Source: Hesseltinella vesiculosa (Eukaryota > Mucoromycota > Mucoromycetes > Mucorales > Cunninghamellaceae). Taken from it: a DNA stretch of 64,000 nt. The notes beneath the pieces are model-generated. The model was not told where the DNA came from and made no database searches. It saw nothing but the letters and a program-made list of their open reading frames with translations. The translations under genes and the position numbers were made by a program. Location of the stretch: the NCBI GenBank assembly GCA_002104935.1, contig MCGT01000014.1, positions 186,001-250,000 on the forward strand, in the 5' to 3' direction. Of this stretch, positions 21,257-33,445 are shown one piece after another; position 1 is the stretch's first letter, and each line of letters begins with the position of its first letter.

Positions 21257-24200
21257 TCATGGGGAGGCAAGTGCTAGATCTGACGGAGTCTGGAGGGACA
21301 AGGATTGTCGAGCAATGTGGTTTGACGAAGTGGACGGTGTAGGCAACGATAGGACCGAGTCGGAGACAGGTTCAGTCATAGGTAATGCAAAAGAAGATAT
21401 AGTGGAGGTGACATCATTATAAAAGGATGGTTTGGCAGGGGAGACGGCAGGCATTGACGACGTGGTGGGCATGGTCAAGTTTGGGAATTGGAACTCAACA
21501 TCGTCAGCGATGATCGTGCTGTGCTCTAGGTAATGAGTGATCCAAGGATGTTGCAAAAGTTCATGCGCCGACGGTCTTAGCTTGGCTTCATGGATAAAGC
21601 ACTGGCCGAGGAAGTGAATGCCAGCCTTGGACATTTGCTGAGATGTCGGCAAGGTTGGGTGGGTGGTGACGACGTGATACATGACCGTCCATTCATTATC
21701 AAACATACTCCAAGGATGACGGCCAGTAACCATTTGTAAGACGCAGCAGCCTAGCGACCAAATATCCATGGATCCGTTTCTACCTGCGTCCTCGCCCGTA
21801 ATTGCCTCGGGTGACTATTTCAGAAAACCAGTCAGAACCCGTGTGTCAATTAAAATAAACGCGAAGGTGGTGAAGTATGCGTTAATTACCATATACATTG
21901 GCGTTCCTGCCAAGCTTTTTGTCATGACAACGGTTCGGCCCAGGGTTTTTTGCCCCTTAATGATCTTGGAAGCACCAAAGTCCGTCAGCTTCAACTGGCC
22001 CTGGTGGTCGATCAAAATGTCTAAGATAAGGAATTAGGGGTAAGCAGGAATGGTCATATGCGTACGTAAAAAAAAAAAAAAGGTGATTACTGTCAGGTTT
22101 GATGTCGCGATGCACAATGTCATTATCATGCAAGTAAGCAATGCCACTAAGAAGCTGATAGGCATAATCTACCACATAACATTCTTCACTGATTTGACCA
22201 ATCTGTTTCAGTAGCAATCCAAGACTTCCATTTTCACAGTATTCCATAAAAATGTTGACTTTTTCTCGGTGGACCTCCTAAATACAAGATGGGGGAGAAA
22301 TCTGTCAGCCACATTCTTTATGCAGGATGACTATTTGAATCCCCGCTGACTTTTTTTTTTTTTTTTACCATGCCATAGTATTCGACGATGTTATGATGAT
22401 GTAGCATTTCCATGACTTTCATTTCTTCCTTTATGGCCTTGTGCAGTGTAGAGAGAGTGCCAGAGTCGGGAAAGCGGATTTCCTTGACGGCCATGATGCT
22501 GGATGAGTCCAGATTGATGGCCAGGTACACAGACCCATAAGTCCCCGAGCCTATATACCGACCTTGTTGCCAACGAAAGGAGAAATTGGAGGATGAGGGC
22601 GCTAGATACACAAGTGAGCGATCTTCGGGTTTTTCATCGTCCAGAACCTTGCCGATGATCTTGGCGTCCTGTTCACGCTTGCTCCGGCTGGCCTCGAGGC
22701 TGTGAATGTTGCGCATCCAGGCATCGCGAATGTAGCGATGAGCAGCGGCAATGGTCGCCTCATTATTGCTTGATCCAGTCCCGCCAATCACCCCAATGAT
22801 GGATTCCTTCGTAACGGCATAGCCATCAGCCACGCCATCTTGAGAGTTCAACCGATTCTCGTTGGCGGTTTCGAGATGGAGCTGTAGCGTCGAGGTGGGC
22901 CCGGCGGTTGGAGACGTCGTCGATGGTGGTGTGGGTAGATGCAGGTGACGAGCTGACGGTAAGGGATGAGGCTGGGGTGACTGCTTCTGCTGTTTCTGTT
23001 GCTCCGACGCGCGCCGTACTTGGGTCGAGTGCGTGCTGGTGATGTAGCTATTGCGACGCGCAGTGATCCCGCGTTTACGTTGCTGTTCTTCTTTCTGTTG
23101 CTCATACTTCCACCGGGTGCCAAGGACGTCAAAATGAGAGATCAGAAGTGCAATGCACCGCGCCACCTTGCTCTGAAGCATGGCAAAATCCGCATCACCC
23201 AGCGACAGCATGTTGTTGCCTTTGGTCATGGTCTGGCAGAATTCCAGCGCAGCAACGGCCCAGCGGAACGTGCGGCGGTCGGTCGGTGCACAGTCGTCGG
23301 TGATGAAGCAGATCCATTGGATGGCCAGCTGGATCAGTGACAGGTCTAAAGGCAGGCGGTGGCGAGGGTCCAGCTGTTTGGCCACGCGTGTGCCAAAGTC
23401 ACTGGCAAAGCTAAAACATTCTTCAATGAATTCTTGGCCACCAAATTCGAGGGTGTGGTCACGCATGGTATAAACGCTGCTGATAATGGTGGTAGCCAAC
23501 TTGTTGAGGGTTGCTTTGAGTCGGCGTATGTCTTTGTGGATCTTGGGCACATGGCAGCGCTGTTCGCGGAGGATCGTCAGGCCAGCATGCTTGACGGTTT
23601 GCCAAAAGGCAGATTTGATTGGCTTGAGTTGACGTGACACACGAGTCACAAGACGCAGGCGCCGAGGCTTGAGATGGATCGAGACCAATGGCACCTCCTG
23701 CTCCATCACCTCACCATACCAAAAGAAATCGTGCCACGGGGCCACAAAAAGTAAATAGTCGTGATCAGGCAGGGACGACGACACATTGGCTCCGCCAAAG
23801 TAGTTGGGTACATAGCCATCGTGGATGCTGGGCGTGCCGGCTATGTCGTCCTCCGTTGGGGCAGAGAAGCCTTGCTGAGCCAAGGAAGCAATCATTTCAG
23901 GTCTATGGCGCAAGGACGGCGACGCGATGATGTAGATTCGCTCTTCTTCGAATCCGGCCGACCGCACCAACACATGATTTGTTAATACCAAATACCGCAC
24001 AAGGAACTCCACATTGTCTGTATCAAACGAGTATTCGGCTGCGTTTTCTAATTTGCCCATAAAAAACCTGCCAAGTAAAAAAAAAAAAAGGGGGGGTGGG
24101 TCAGTGCGGGGTTCTTGTTTGTCTAATCTTTTTTACTTTGCAAATTGAAGGAGATTTCTGGCACGCATGCGAGTGGTATGTAGGACACGGGTGTAGCGAG

Positions 24201-25773
24201 ATTCAATTTCACAGGGTTCCACGAGTTCTTTGGAGTTTTCGATGTCTGTGATCACGTTTAGTTCGCTCATCACATCTTGCAATTGCCGATTGGTAAGGAG
24301 GCTAAGTATTGAACAAAAATAGGTCAGTACTGCATCCTACTTTTTCTCCCATGCTTACTAGAATTGCTCAATGCATTCAAAATAGGCATCGCCGGTCAAG
24401 CGGCAGAGAGTGGATTGAGCAAAATCCCAGGCCTTTTCCAACAGTTCACATTCACGCAAGCTATTTTCCTTTTCAAAGTCGATTTTCCATGTGAGAAGGC
24501 AAAAGTACCAGCGAATGGAATCCATGATAACGGCGTCATATTGAGTTAGGAGGTCTTCTTTGTCTGAGAGAACCCAACCAGGTGCAGGGCTTGCGAGCTC
24601 GAGGTATTGTTGCTTGACACGAAAGGCAAGTGACAGGAGGCCACGGCAGTCCTCGAGCATGGCATCTGCCATTTGCTTGGGGGGTGAGCTTGCCGACGCA
24701 AGTCGAACCTTCAATGCCTCCTTGACCAATTGCAGAGGAAAGTGGGCCAACGGATGGAGGTCTTCAACAAACGAAGGCAAGTTCATCTCTTGGAACAGCT
24801 TGCTGTTGGCAGACATAGTGGACTTGGCCTTGAGCAACAACAGATTGAGAGCTGACAAGGTGCGTTTGTCGAAGGTGTCTTGCAGGGCGGATTCACGTAA
24901 AATACGTTCGACAAATGTCTTGTTGTTCTGGTAATCATCCGAGGCGTGTTCCATGGGGGCGTCGATTTGCAGATGGTCTGAGCCGGTCCAGTCGCGGAGG
25001 ATCTTGGATTGCATGTGGAGGGACCGAATGACAGCACACCAGGCGGTCAGGGCATCCAGACGCACTTGGAAAGCAGTGGCGCGGTAGCTCGGATGAGCAT
25101 CGGTCATTTCTTGGCGAGTTGCATACAGTGATTCCACACGGTCGATCTTTTTCAGGATTTCAGCTACCTGGATCAATGGCGGATCCTCGTCGGTCGGGTC
25201 GACAGAGAATTGCATAATGGTGGCCACGACATCGTCAATGGTCTTGCGGCTTTCTTCCAGATACTTAATTTCGTCCTTGATGGTGCGACCACGGAGCAGG
25301 GCACGCAGAGACAGCCAAATCTCCTGCACATGATTGCGCTGTTGCTGAAAGATATCCTTGCTGAGGAGGCGTTTCTTTTCACTCTTGATAACTTCGCCGC
25401 GAAGGACAGACTGGAGCATTTGCTGCCATTCCTTGCGTTCATGAGCGGCTTCCACCGAGATGCGGGATCCATTAAAGAGAACGTCGTCGTCGTCGTCGTC
25501 GTCGTCATCGTCTTCGTCATTATCCTCCTCCTCACTGTCCAGGGTGCCTTCGCTGGTGGGTGAATTGGTATTGTCAGAAGCATCATTGTCTCGTAGCAAA
25601 CCGTTAATACCGTTGGGGATATGGTCATTGTTGGTGGCATTGCTGTAAGAGGTATAGCGCAAAGTGGTATGGTTGTACGTGGGGGGTATGGGGCTAGACA
25701 CGGTATTGATAAAGGGGGCAAACACTGTTTCGTCTTCTAATGAAGACCATCGTGCTCTTTTCACTTCTCCCAT
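21257..25773 (-). CDS. Ssk2/Wis4-type MAP kinase kinase kinase (1384 aa)
   Basis: Six exons keep frame: 24359-25773, 24137-24301, 22369-24067, 22091-22277, 21890-22020 and 21257-21814. The protein kinase domain begins near residue 1030: glycine loop IGSGTYGSVY (about 1032-1041), Lys about 1055 in MAVKEIRF, HRDIKPDNILI with Asp about 1151, DFG about 1169 and SPEAITG at the activation-segment end. GTPMYM before SPE and the WSLGCCVLQMVTG region are typical of MAPKKKs. The long N-terminus has the helical Ssk2/Ssk22/MEKK4 homology region, an acidic tract (an Asp run from a CGT/GAC repeat around 25485-25515), and a Gln/Lys-rich linker before the kinase domain. Expected role: activation of the Pbs2-type MAPKK upstream of Hog1/Sty1 in osmotic and oxidative stress. 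Confidence 0.93.
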
Positions 25774-26271
25774 GGTATAAAGAAGTAAATTACAAAATGG
25801 AATTTACAATAGAAGTGAGGAAATAAGCAAAGATGGATTGAGAAGAAAAAAAAAAAACGTCCAAAAAGTGGTGTGAACAAAAAAAAAAAAAAGAATTAAA
25901 CTTCAGCATGTGCAGAATCGCCCAGAGTAGGGGCGAACGAGCCAACCATTGCCAGGTTCCTGTGACCTTTTTGTTGATCTCACATTCTTTTCTCCGTTTG
26001 TGTAATCTTTTTCTTCAAGTCCAGGCCCAACTTTTTTTGAAACACACCCCCAAAATCAAATCTGTAAAATGAAAATACAAAAAGGCATATCTTCGTCATT
26101 GACACTTCTGTGATTACAATTGACTACGCTTGTATTACACTTCTCTTTTTTTAGCGCCTTTGGCTAAATTTCACTCTTCCTCTGCTGTTCATTTATTTTC
26201 TCTCTCTTTCTCCTTACTTACCTCGAGTTCCCTTGCCTTTCTTCGACCCCATCTTTTTCGCTGGATTTCAA
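25774..26271. promoter_or_regulatory. Divergent promoter region, MAPKKK and Mcp1-like gene
   Basis: About 500 bp between divergent starts with poly-A tracts and a pyrimidine-rich leader before 26272. An upstream in-frame ATG at 26233 would add 13 residues, but the tandem paralogue starts at the position equivalent to 26272, so the later ATG is preferred. Confidence 0.5.
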
Positions 26272-26952
26272 ATGGACGACGCTTCAAAACAAGTAGGCTA
26301 TAGACTGTACGGGTATGCCACAAAAGTTCAAGCTTATTCGGCCGTGGGATTTACTGCCTTTGACATGATTCATGGAACGAATGTCGGCCTGGGGATTTTC
26401 GGCGCCAAAGTTGCCAATGGCCTGATGCGAAAATTACGGCCGCTGTACCAAAACGCTTTTTCGGAAAACGTGATTGTTATTGGCTGTGTGCTTGTGCATT
26501 TGACTGCAGGCCTATCCAAGCGCTTGATCAAAAGTTATTATGGCTTGAAAATAGATTCCAAGAGCCCAGCCAGTTTCCATTCTTACGCTGGCGTTCTCCT
26601 CGTCCCCTTGATTGCTATCCATTTCTACCTTGTCCGAGCAACACCTGATTTTCCTGTCGATTTTGGCCTCGTTGCTTGGGGCCTTCAGTTCCGATCCCTG
26701 CTGACCTGGACGCTCCATTTTTCCCTGGGGCTGATGGCATCCTACCATATTCTTTTTGGCATCCCAGTCGTTTTCCAGCGAGCATTCCCAAACACAAACA
26801 CATCATTTTTAAAGACAACCCCCACCAAAGTGTTTGCTTCCACTGCCTTTCTTTTGATTGGCCTTTATGGCATCAGCCGATTCGATGTCATGACCAAAGC
26901 CGCCGAATATAGCACCGTTTATTCAAACGCTTTTGGCACGCTAAACCAGTGA
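26272..26952 (+). CDS. Mcp1-like multi-pass membrane protein, copy 1 (226 aa)
   Basis: A single uninterrupted exon. The product shows the layout of the Mcp1 (DUF1691) transmembrane family: GYRLYGYATKVQAYSAVGF leading into a membrane segment with HGTNV, then VHLTAGLSKRLIK, a YAGVLLVPLIAIHFYLVRATP segment and two more hydrophobic segments. The conserved His residues inside membrane segments (H in FDMIHGTN, VHLTAG and AIHFYLV) are those expected for this family. In yeast, Mcp1 sits in the mitochondrial outer membrane and links it to vacuole contacts and lipid supply via Vps13; that role is assumed here by homology. Close tandem paralogue at 27327-28031. I judged the family from motif wording, so treat it as likely, not certain. 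Confidence 0.78.
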   Translation: MDDASKQVGYRLYGYATKVQAYSAVGFTAFDMIHGTNVGLGIFGAKVANGLMRKLRPLYQNAFSENVIVIGCVLVHLTAGLSKRLIKSYYGLKIDSKSPASFHSYAGVLLVPLIAIHFYLVRATPDFPVDFGLVAWGLQFRSLLTWTLHFSLGLMASYHILFGIPVVFQRAFPNTNTSFLKTTPTKVFASTAFLLIGLYGISRFDVMTKAAEYSTVYSNAFGTLNQ

Positions 26953-27326
26953 CCATCTCTCTTTGGTGAACGTTCTCCCAACAAAGAAGGACGTCTCAAA
27001 TAAAGTGAAAGTTTTGGAAAGAATGAAAAAGAGAAAAGTGAAAGACCGCTCATCGAAACGAGAAAGGCTGACCTGGGCTCCGGCATGGATAAATCCATCC
27101 CGTTTGTCCTTGATCTCTTTTTGGCATGACATCGTCATATCTTGATCTGGCCCGAACAAAATCCGAATTCTTTTCTTTGCACACCTTGCAAGGGAAATGG
27201 CTGCCAGCCAGGGTCTCACGGGGTGACCGAAAAGAGTAAAAAAGGAGGCTGTGCTGCGCTTAATCTGTATATAAGCGGGGCATTTTTTTTTTCTCGTCAG
27301 ATCAAAAAAAAAATCATTATTCAATC
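26953..27326 (+). promoter_or_regulatory. Spacer between tandem Mcp1-like genes, with TATA box
   Basis: About 370 bp between the tandem genes. A TATATAAG element at about 27268-27275, 52 nt or so before the second ATG, is a good core promoter candidate, so the second copy probably has its own promoter. Confidence 0.55.
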
Positions 27327-28031
27327 ATGGACTCCAAAGACAAAGACGTAGTGTCAAGACAAACTGGTTATAAGCTGTACGGCTATGCCACAAAAGCCCA
27401 GGCCATCTCCGCCATCGGCTTCACAGCTTTTATTTCCCTACATGGCATGAATGTGGCAACTGGGATCTTCGGCGCCGACACAGCCAACCGTGTGCTTGAG
27501 CTTCTTCGCCCGTTGTATCAAAACAAGATCTCGGAAGACCTGATTGCCATCTCTCTCGGTGTCCATCTGTTGTCTGGATTGGCAAAGACGGTGATCAAAC
27601 ACGTGTACAAGCTGACGATCGAGACCAAGGCTCCGGCAAAGTATCACTACATCTCAGGTGGTCTCTTGGCGCCTTTGGTTGGTGTCCATTTCAACCTTGT
27701 CCGAGGCACTCCCCGTGAATGGCATGTACCTGGCTTTTCTACCGACTTTGGTATCGTTGCCTGGGGTCTCCAATACCGGCCGCTTGTGACCTGGTCGATC
27801 CATGGCTCACTTGCTGCTATTGCCTCGTACCACATCATCTATGGCGCACCTGTGGCATTCCAGCGAGCCTTTCCTAGCTTCAAGGTTCCTTCCTTTTTAA
27901 AAGGGTCCACAGCCAATGTGTTGGTGGCCACTTCGCTGTTACTCGCAGGTATCTATGGCATCAGCAAATTAGATTTCATCCCCATGGCCAACGAATACAG
28001 TGCCATCTACACCAAAGTCCTCCGCTTTTAA
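27327..28031 (+). CDS. Mcp1-like multi-pass membrane protein, copy 2 (234 aa)
   Basis: Single exon, tandem paralogue of the preceding gene in the same orientation. Shared wording includes GYKLYGYATKAQAISAIGF, a segment with HGMNVATGIFGADTANR, RPLYQNKISEDLI and FQRAFPSFKVPSFLKG. Membrane His residues are kept (SLHGMNV, VHLLSGLAK, GVHFNLVRG). Compared with copy 1 it has a few extra residues after the VRGTP loop (REWHVPG). The start MDSKDKDVVSRQ aligns with MDDASKQ of copy 1. An AATAAA at about 28040 follows the stop codon closely. Both copies look intact, so this is a recent or selectively kept duplication, not a pseudogene. Confidence 0.78.
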   Translation: MDSKDKDVVSRQTGYKLYGYATKAQAISAIGFTAFISLHGMNVATGIFGADTANRVLELLRPLYQNKISEDLIAISLGVHLLSGLAKTVIKHVYKLTIETKAPAKYHYISGGLLAPLVGVHFNLVRGTPREWHVPGFSTDFGIVAWGLQYRPLVTWSIHGSLAAIASYHIIYGAPVAFQRAFPSFKVPSFLKGSTANVLVATSLLLAGIYGISKLDFIPMANEYSAIYTKVLRF

Positions 28032-28649
28032 TTTCCCATAATAAACAACTGTCTGCATTTCCTTTTGTGCTGTGTCTTCCAAGATTTTTTTTTGTTTGTG
28101 TTCCTCCTGCGCCACCATGTGTCAGAAGTGCAAGAGGCACAACCTCACAACTTTATGCACGACACCCTTGCCACGCTTACCATCGCCGTCTATACGTGGA
28201 TCTCTTGGAGGAAATCAAATGCTGGTGTCAAACTTTCGAAGACCATCCTTCCGCACTCGTATCATAAGAATACTGTGTTTCGTTGCCAGCCATAAGCATC
28301 TCCCCTCCCACGTTTGGAACCTACTGAAAATAGATATAACTTTGATATCAAAAAAAAAACCTTTGGTCTAGTTTTCCTTGCCTCCGGTCAAGACAGGGCT
28401 GTCCGTTTGGGATACTCGATGATGACACTGTATGGCATCATAATGATGTTCGGCCGTAGTAGACATATAGTTCACCACTGTGATATTGAGCAAGCAACCT
28501 ACCGAATCTGTCCGGTGCTTAACCTTGAAAATAAAAAAAGAGCAGCAGAAAAAACTAGAAAAAAAAGAGTTTAAAAAAAAGGGAGGGGGACGGGATGGCG
28601 GCGATCAAAAAAGCGACTTGCTTTTATGTCAAAAAAAAAAAATGCAATG
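28032..28649. other. Intergenic, no gene recognised
   Basis: A/T-rich sequence with purine-rich stretches; no supported coding segment. Confidence 0.4.
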
Positions 28650-29560
28650 GTTCAAGGCTCGTGACAATTAACCAACAAATGACAACTTGAACAGTGCCTA
28701 TTTTGCTACAGGAAATGCAAGTTGACGAACAGAAAATGTTAAACTTGGTGTCATTGACGAATAAACCCCTCCCCTCCCCCCCTCTCCTCAACAACGTTTT
28801 TTTTTTTTTTTGAAGTTTAAGGCTTACGGTTAGGATTAATGCTATGCTGGTGTCATCTGCTGCCTCAGACACTGTCTCGAGGAGCGAGAGACGCTAGACT
28901 AGCCTTGTTGGAGGGAGAGGCCATGCTATGCCAAAAATCTCCTCCAATTTCACTGCAATTTAAACTGGTCACGGGTGACCACCATTCAACTATGATGGGC
29001 CACAGCTTTATACAATTGACATTGGATTAGAACTCCATTTTTTATTAGTTTCTCCCTGAGTATTTTTAAAGTAGGCTGCTTAGGTTGATGCCTAATTGGA
29101 AGGGAAAACAATGAAATGCCGTTTGGTGGCAACTTTTTTTTTTTTGGCTTGCCTACTTTCCTCACACGTTCATTGTCACAGTGTCTGACGGGCCAAATCA
29201 TTCTAGCCATGATCGCTCCACATCATTTGGTGCTCGTATGTAAAACTTGAAGTGAATTGATGTAGTACAATTTTTCGCTGATCATTTTGATCAGATCACC
29301 TTGGGACCCCGTGGGGCAAATGGCCGTTTTTTGGGTTTTTCTAGCTGGGTGTTCCGATCCTTGAAAACTTAAATGCTCAGAAGTTGGCTGAGCGATCTTC
29401 GTCCATCGACTTGATTTTTTCAGTATCATCACCTTTCATGATTTTGCATCCCCATATAGCGTTTCATAGTGATCTAATTGCTTAAAAGTGCTCTACAACA
29501 TCTTCCACTTTTTTTTTCAAAACAAAAAATAAAACACCAAAATTGAATTCAATATCCGAC
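28650..29560 (+). repeat. Dispersed repeat, copy B, including family X copy 2
   Basis: Begins with GTGCCTATTTTGCTACAGG near 28695 and runs through CATTGGATTAGAACTCC, TTATTAGTTTCTCCCTGAG, a TTGGAAGGGAAAACAATGA block, ACACGTTCATTGTCACAGTG and ACGGGCCAAATCATT into family X (29235-29560). The 37.7-38.5 kb segment matches it block for block with a deletion of roughly 200-250 nt near its start. No Cys/His-rich ORF remains at the left end of this copy. Confidence 0.75.
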
Positions 29561-31989
29561 TTTTTCACAGGCATTGTTCAATGAAAAAGAATTTGGATGA
29601 CCATATTTAACCTCCGCCCGCCTTTTCGATTCCTGATCGAGCAAAAGCCTGGTGCTTGTCAGCGAATACTGCCCTGCCTATCAAAATGTGATCCAGATGT
29701 CGAAAGCGTAACCAATTATCTACAAACTACTCCTATGTATCCGTTTCCTCTTCCCGTGCCGTACCTAGTCCAGTGACGTCCGTTTCCTCGTGCGGAGCAG
29801 CTCCAAAATATTGACGATTTGACATGGTGCCACCTTTCATCCTGGAGACTGCACGAACGGTTGACCTGCACTCGCAAGCCGTTCTTATGAATACATTAGA
29901 TTTTCTTTTTCCTGGCACACAGCAGTCATGTTGTGATTTTCCCAAATGACGTGCCTGCTTATATAAACATTTCTGAGGCTGAAAAAAAAAACCATGCTCA
30001 CGTCAGGTGATTGAGTAAATCCATTGAAGAAGCAAACGTCTATAAGATCATGCGAGTGTCAGATTTAGCGATAAAAATGGACTTGATGACAATGATATGC
30101 TGCCTTGGTGTGAACTGATAAAAAACTGCAGAGACACTGCAATTTCTGATCTAGCACACACGTGGATGATCTGAAATATTTCTTTTTTAAAGCCTTTTTT
30201 CTCCAAGCATCTTACATTCTTACTTTTCCATCCTCTTACACACCACCATCCTACGAACTAAACCATATCGCTGGAAAGATCCTGGGAGGCATTGATGGTG
30301 GACAGCTACCATGTTTCCTGTGCACAGCCCGCCCTTTTCGGAAGCTTGCTATTGATTGAGGTCCATCGCTCCTTTATTTTCCTGCTGCTGGTGTGTGCGC
30401 TATCTTCTCTAAAATACAAATTCATTATATCCCAGTACTCACCGTTTTCTATGTAAAGTCTAGTCTAGTGCACTTCATCGCAGCTGTGGGCAAACAAGGG
30501 CAGCCGTAGGGCGTGATTTGTCATTCTTTGCTGCACGGATATCCTTGATGTTTCAGCTACTGCCATCCCTGTCAAAAGAACGATATTATCCTTTTCTATT
30601 CAGATTCGTAATAACCCTTGCAACTTGCACTATTGCCTTGCTCCAATGCAGATGCATTCGCCAAGGATTCAAGTCGGTCATTGACGGAATGAAGAAAGAT
30701 TAGCATCGAGCTCTATAGATCAATGGCAAGAGCAAAAGGCATGGTTGCTTGACATTACGATTAAAGATGCGATGCTGTTGCAGTTCTTGTTTTTGCTCTA
30801 TTATTTTCAACGGTAGTATAAAGGAACAAGGACGTTCAGAGAAAAAAAAAAGATTGATCGCCGAAGAAAAAAAGGAAGTAAGGCGAAACGCGATTGGCTG
30901 TATTAATTTAGCTCTGTTTGGAAGTGAACCGAGAGTTTGGTGCTACTGGTCTGTGCACTGCACGTCTATCATCATCAATGTTCGTGTCATCACTGTCCTA
31001 TTTCCAGAAAATAGCGTTTTGAACAAGAACAAGCGACAGCCATTGCATTGCTTGGTTTGGACATACACTCGGTGTCACCTCAATTTCCTGAACCTCCTTG
31101 GTTCTCACTGGTTCCCACAGAGAAGTCTGAAAAAAAAAAGATAAAGAGAATACCCTATCAATTATATGAAATCATAAAGTTTATTCCTACCTATCGTGTT
31201 GAAAAAGTAGCTGGGATGCATAATAGCAAGAAAAAATAAGGCTGCTTTAGAAGCTATCTCTATCACAGTTAGCAAAAATTGGGGAAAAAAGAGAAAAAGG
31301 GGAATTGAAACTACGCTATGGTAAGTTGATCATGGTGACAAAGAGCTTCACCCCTCCCCCCATTCTTTTCTTTTTCCCACATCATTTATTTCTGGTCTTT
31401 TCGTAACATTTTCACATGAAACGATAATGGAAAGCATTTCGTAAAAAGCCCTGATTTCATTTCAAAGACTGAGAAGGTCAATAAACCTGGCAAGCAATCA
31501 CCATCTAAATATTTCGGTAGCAGTGCTTTTTCGAGCCAATGACTTCACCTTTTTACAAAGGTTGTATGAATGGAAATAAGGCGGGTTGTTAATGACTAAA
31601 GATAGTTGCATTTCTTGTTTACTTGAAGTCATGCATTCGACCTGTTGAAAAAAAAAAAATAGAGAGGTGAGGCGTAGCAGAAAATGCTCTTTTTCCTCAC
31701 ACTTTTGCTGTCAATGCTGGTAACACAATCCTTTTGACCATTCTCCTCTCTAAATGTGTTTCAGTTCGAAGTTTGCATAAAGATGTGAGTAGATCGTTGC
31801 CGTTTACAGTAAGTAAAGGGAGAAATCACCCCATTTTTTGATTATTCCCACTTGCTTTGGACATTTTTATGGATGCATCCAAAAAGTTGTTTCTCAATTG
31901 TTGCTCCGTAAAGCTGTCCTTTGAAAAAATGAATATAAAAAGGGCAAGTTTTTCGTTTCGTTTCTTTTCTTTTCTTTTCTTTTTCTTCA
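29561..31989. other. Gene-poor intergenic stretch
   Basis: About 2.4 kb with only short, compositionally biased open frames. No tRNA, conserved protein or array was recognised. Confidence 0.4.
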
Positions 31990-32290
31990 CTGGCTCTTGG
32001 TGTGTTCTCTTGGATTGGCTCCCCTTCCCTTGGCCTGGCTCCCATTGGCTTGGACTGGCTTTCCCGCGCTTGGACAGGTTCTCCTACTCCCTCTGCCTGG
32101 CTCCCCTCCTCTTGCCTTGGCCTGCCTCTCCTTCCCTGGCCTCCCTCCCCTTCCCTTTCCCTGCCCCCCGTTGCCTGGGCTTCCCCCCCTTCCCTTTCTC
32201 TGCCTGTCCTTGGAGGACCCCCTGGCTGGGTCCTCTGTGCTCTTTTTTTTTCCTTTCCTCAAAGGCTTTTGTTTCTGGCACACGCTTGCG
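31990..32290 (+). repeat. Pyrimidine-rich minisatellite
   Basis: A strongly strand-asymmetric stretch built from degenerate units such as CTTGGCCTGGCTCCC and CTTCCCTTTCCCTGCC. It is C/T-rich on the plus strand. All six frames have repetitive translations, so the open frames here are by-products of composition. Confidence 0.75.
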
Positions 32291-32509
32291 CAGAAATCAA
32301 AAAGGGTATGTACGCCAGTTACCTCCACGTGGTCATACCTGGGCAACCAACTTTTTAGTTGGGCTAGACACTGGCACTTTTCTTTAAAGACCTTTTAAAA
32401 ATAAAAAACAACCTGTTTCGTTTTGCTTATCGCACTGTATTGAAGAGGAGTTGTCGTTCCCACGATGGAAGCAAAAAAAAAAAAAGGACGCTTTGAGAAG
32501 CGCGTGTCT

Positions 32510-33445
32510 TTTTTTTTTTTTTTTGCAACACTTCCTCTTTTCAGCGTTCGTAAAAGTATTTCAAAAAAAAGCATCATTTTGTTTATTTGATGATAACAGA
32601 GATGTCTTGTCCAACGAATGGCAAAAACCAAAGCCGTATTGTGCAATGTTTGAAGTTTTTTTTTTTTTTTTTTTTTTTTTTCAAAGCCGGTGGAGAAGTT
32701 TGGTAACACAGCAACTTGCAGCTTTTTACTCTGTCAATTTATAAAGTATAATATGAAACCAAGAACGCCTAGTCAATTGATCTGCAGGAAAAAACAATAC
32801 AATGACAAAAAAAAACATGATTAAAGCGATGGGAAAAAAAGGGAGATTTGAAAGTATGCACTGATCCCTTGAAAAAAGCATTTCTACCATTGAGGCAAAT
32901 CGACCGTTGCATGAAACTTGACGCAATTGCTTTTTATTCATTCCTGTTAAAATAAAAAAAGTTGAAGTATCTCGGCATCACAACGTTTGAAGATCATTTC
33001 CTCGATGTCTTGTACTGATGTCTTACTTTTAGCACACCGTTCTGGCATCCTTGATTCCAAACTTTAAAATGAAAGCAATTGGCCTTTCCAAAAACGTTTC
33101 CATTGTTCTTAAATCATGTGAAAAAGAAGAAAGCTAAAAATAAAAGAAAAATGGGGGGACTGGCTTGCTTGTCAATAGCCATAAAAAAGGAAATCCATTT
33201 GTCACCAGGAATGCATTGTTTCAGTCCCTCTTTCTTTTCACATATCGATTTTTTCATGGGTTTTTTCCTGCAGATCAATTGACTAAGCGTTTTTGGTTTC
33301 ATATTATAGTTCAGAGCCAAGTCTATCTATAGACATGCACAAGGTAAGAAGGTATTGAAATTGACAGAGTAAAAGGCTGCAAGTTGCTGTGTTACCAAAC
33401 TTCTTTCACGGCGAGAACATGGAAGTGTTGCAAAAAAAAAAAAAA
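32510..33445. mobile_element. Imperfect foldback element of about 0.9 kb
   Basis: Outer arms: TTTGCAACACTTCC near 32520 and its complement near 33425. Inner arms: AAGTTTGGTAACACAGCAAC plus TTGCAG near 32697-32722, with its complement at about 33380-33406; and ATAATATGAAACCAA plus TAGTCAATTGATCTGCAGG at about 32748-32790, with its complement at about 33268-33310. The arms are interrupted by unequal A/T tracts and a duplicated spacer. The interior shows weak further complementarity. No transposase frame. It looks like a non-autonomous foldback transposon or a large MITE. Confidence 0.7.

Noticed and set aside
31987..32387. Open frames of 118-176 codons on both strands
   Set aside because: They arise from the pyrimidine-rich minisatellite; all frames are open and low complexity.
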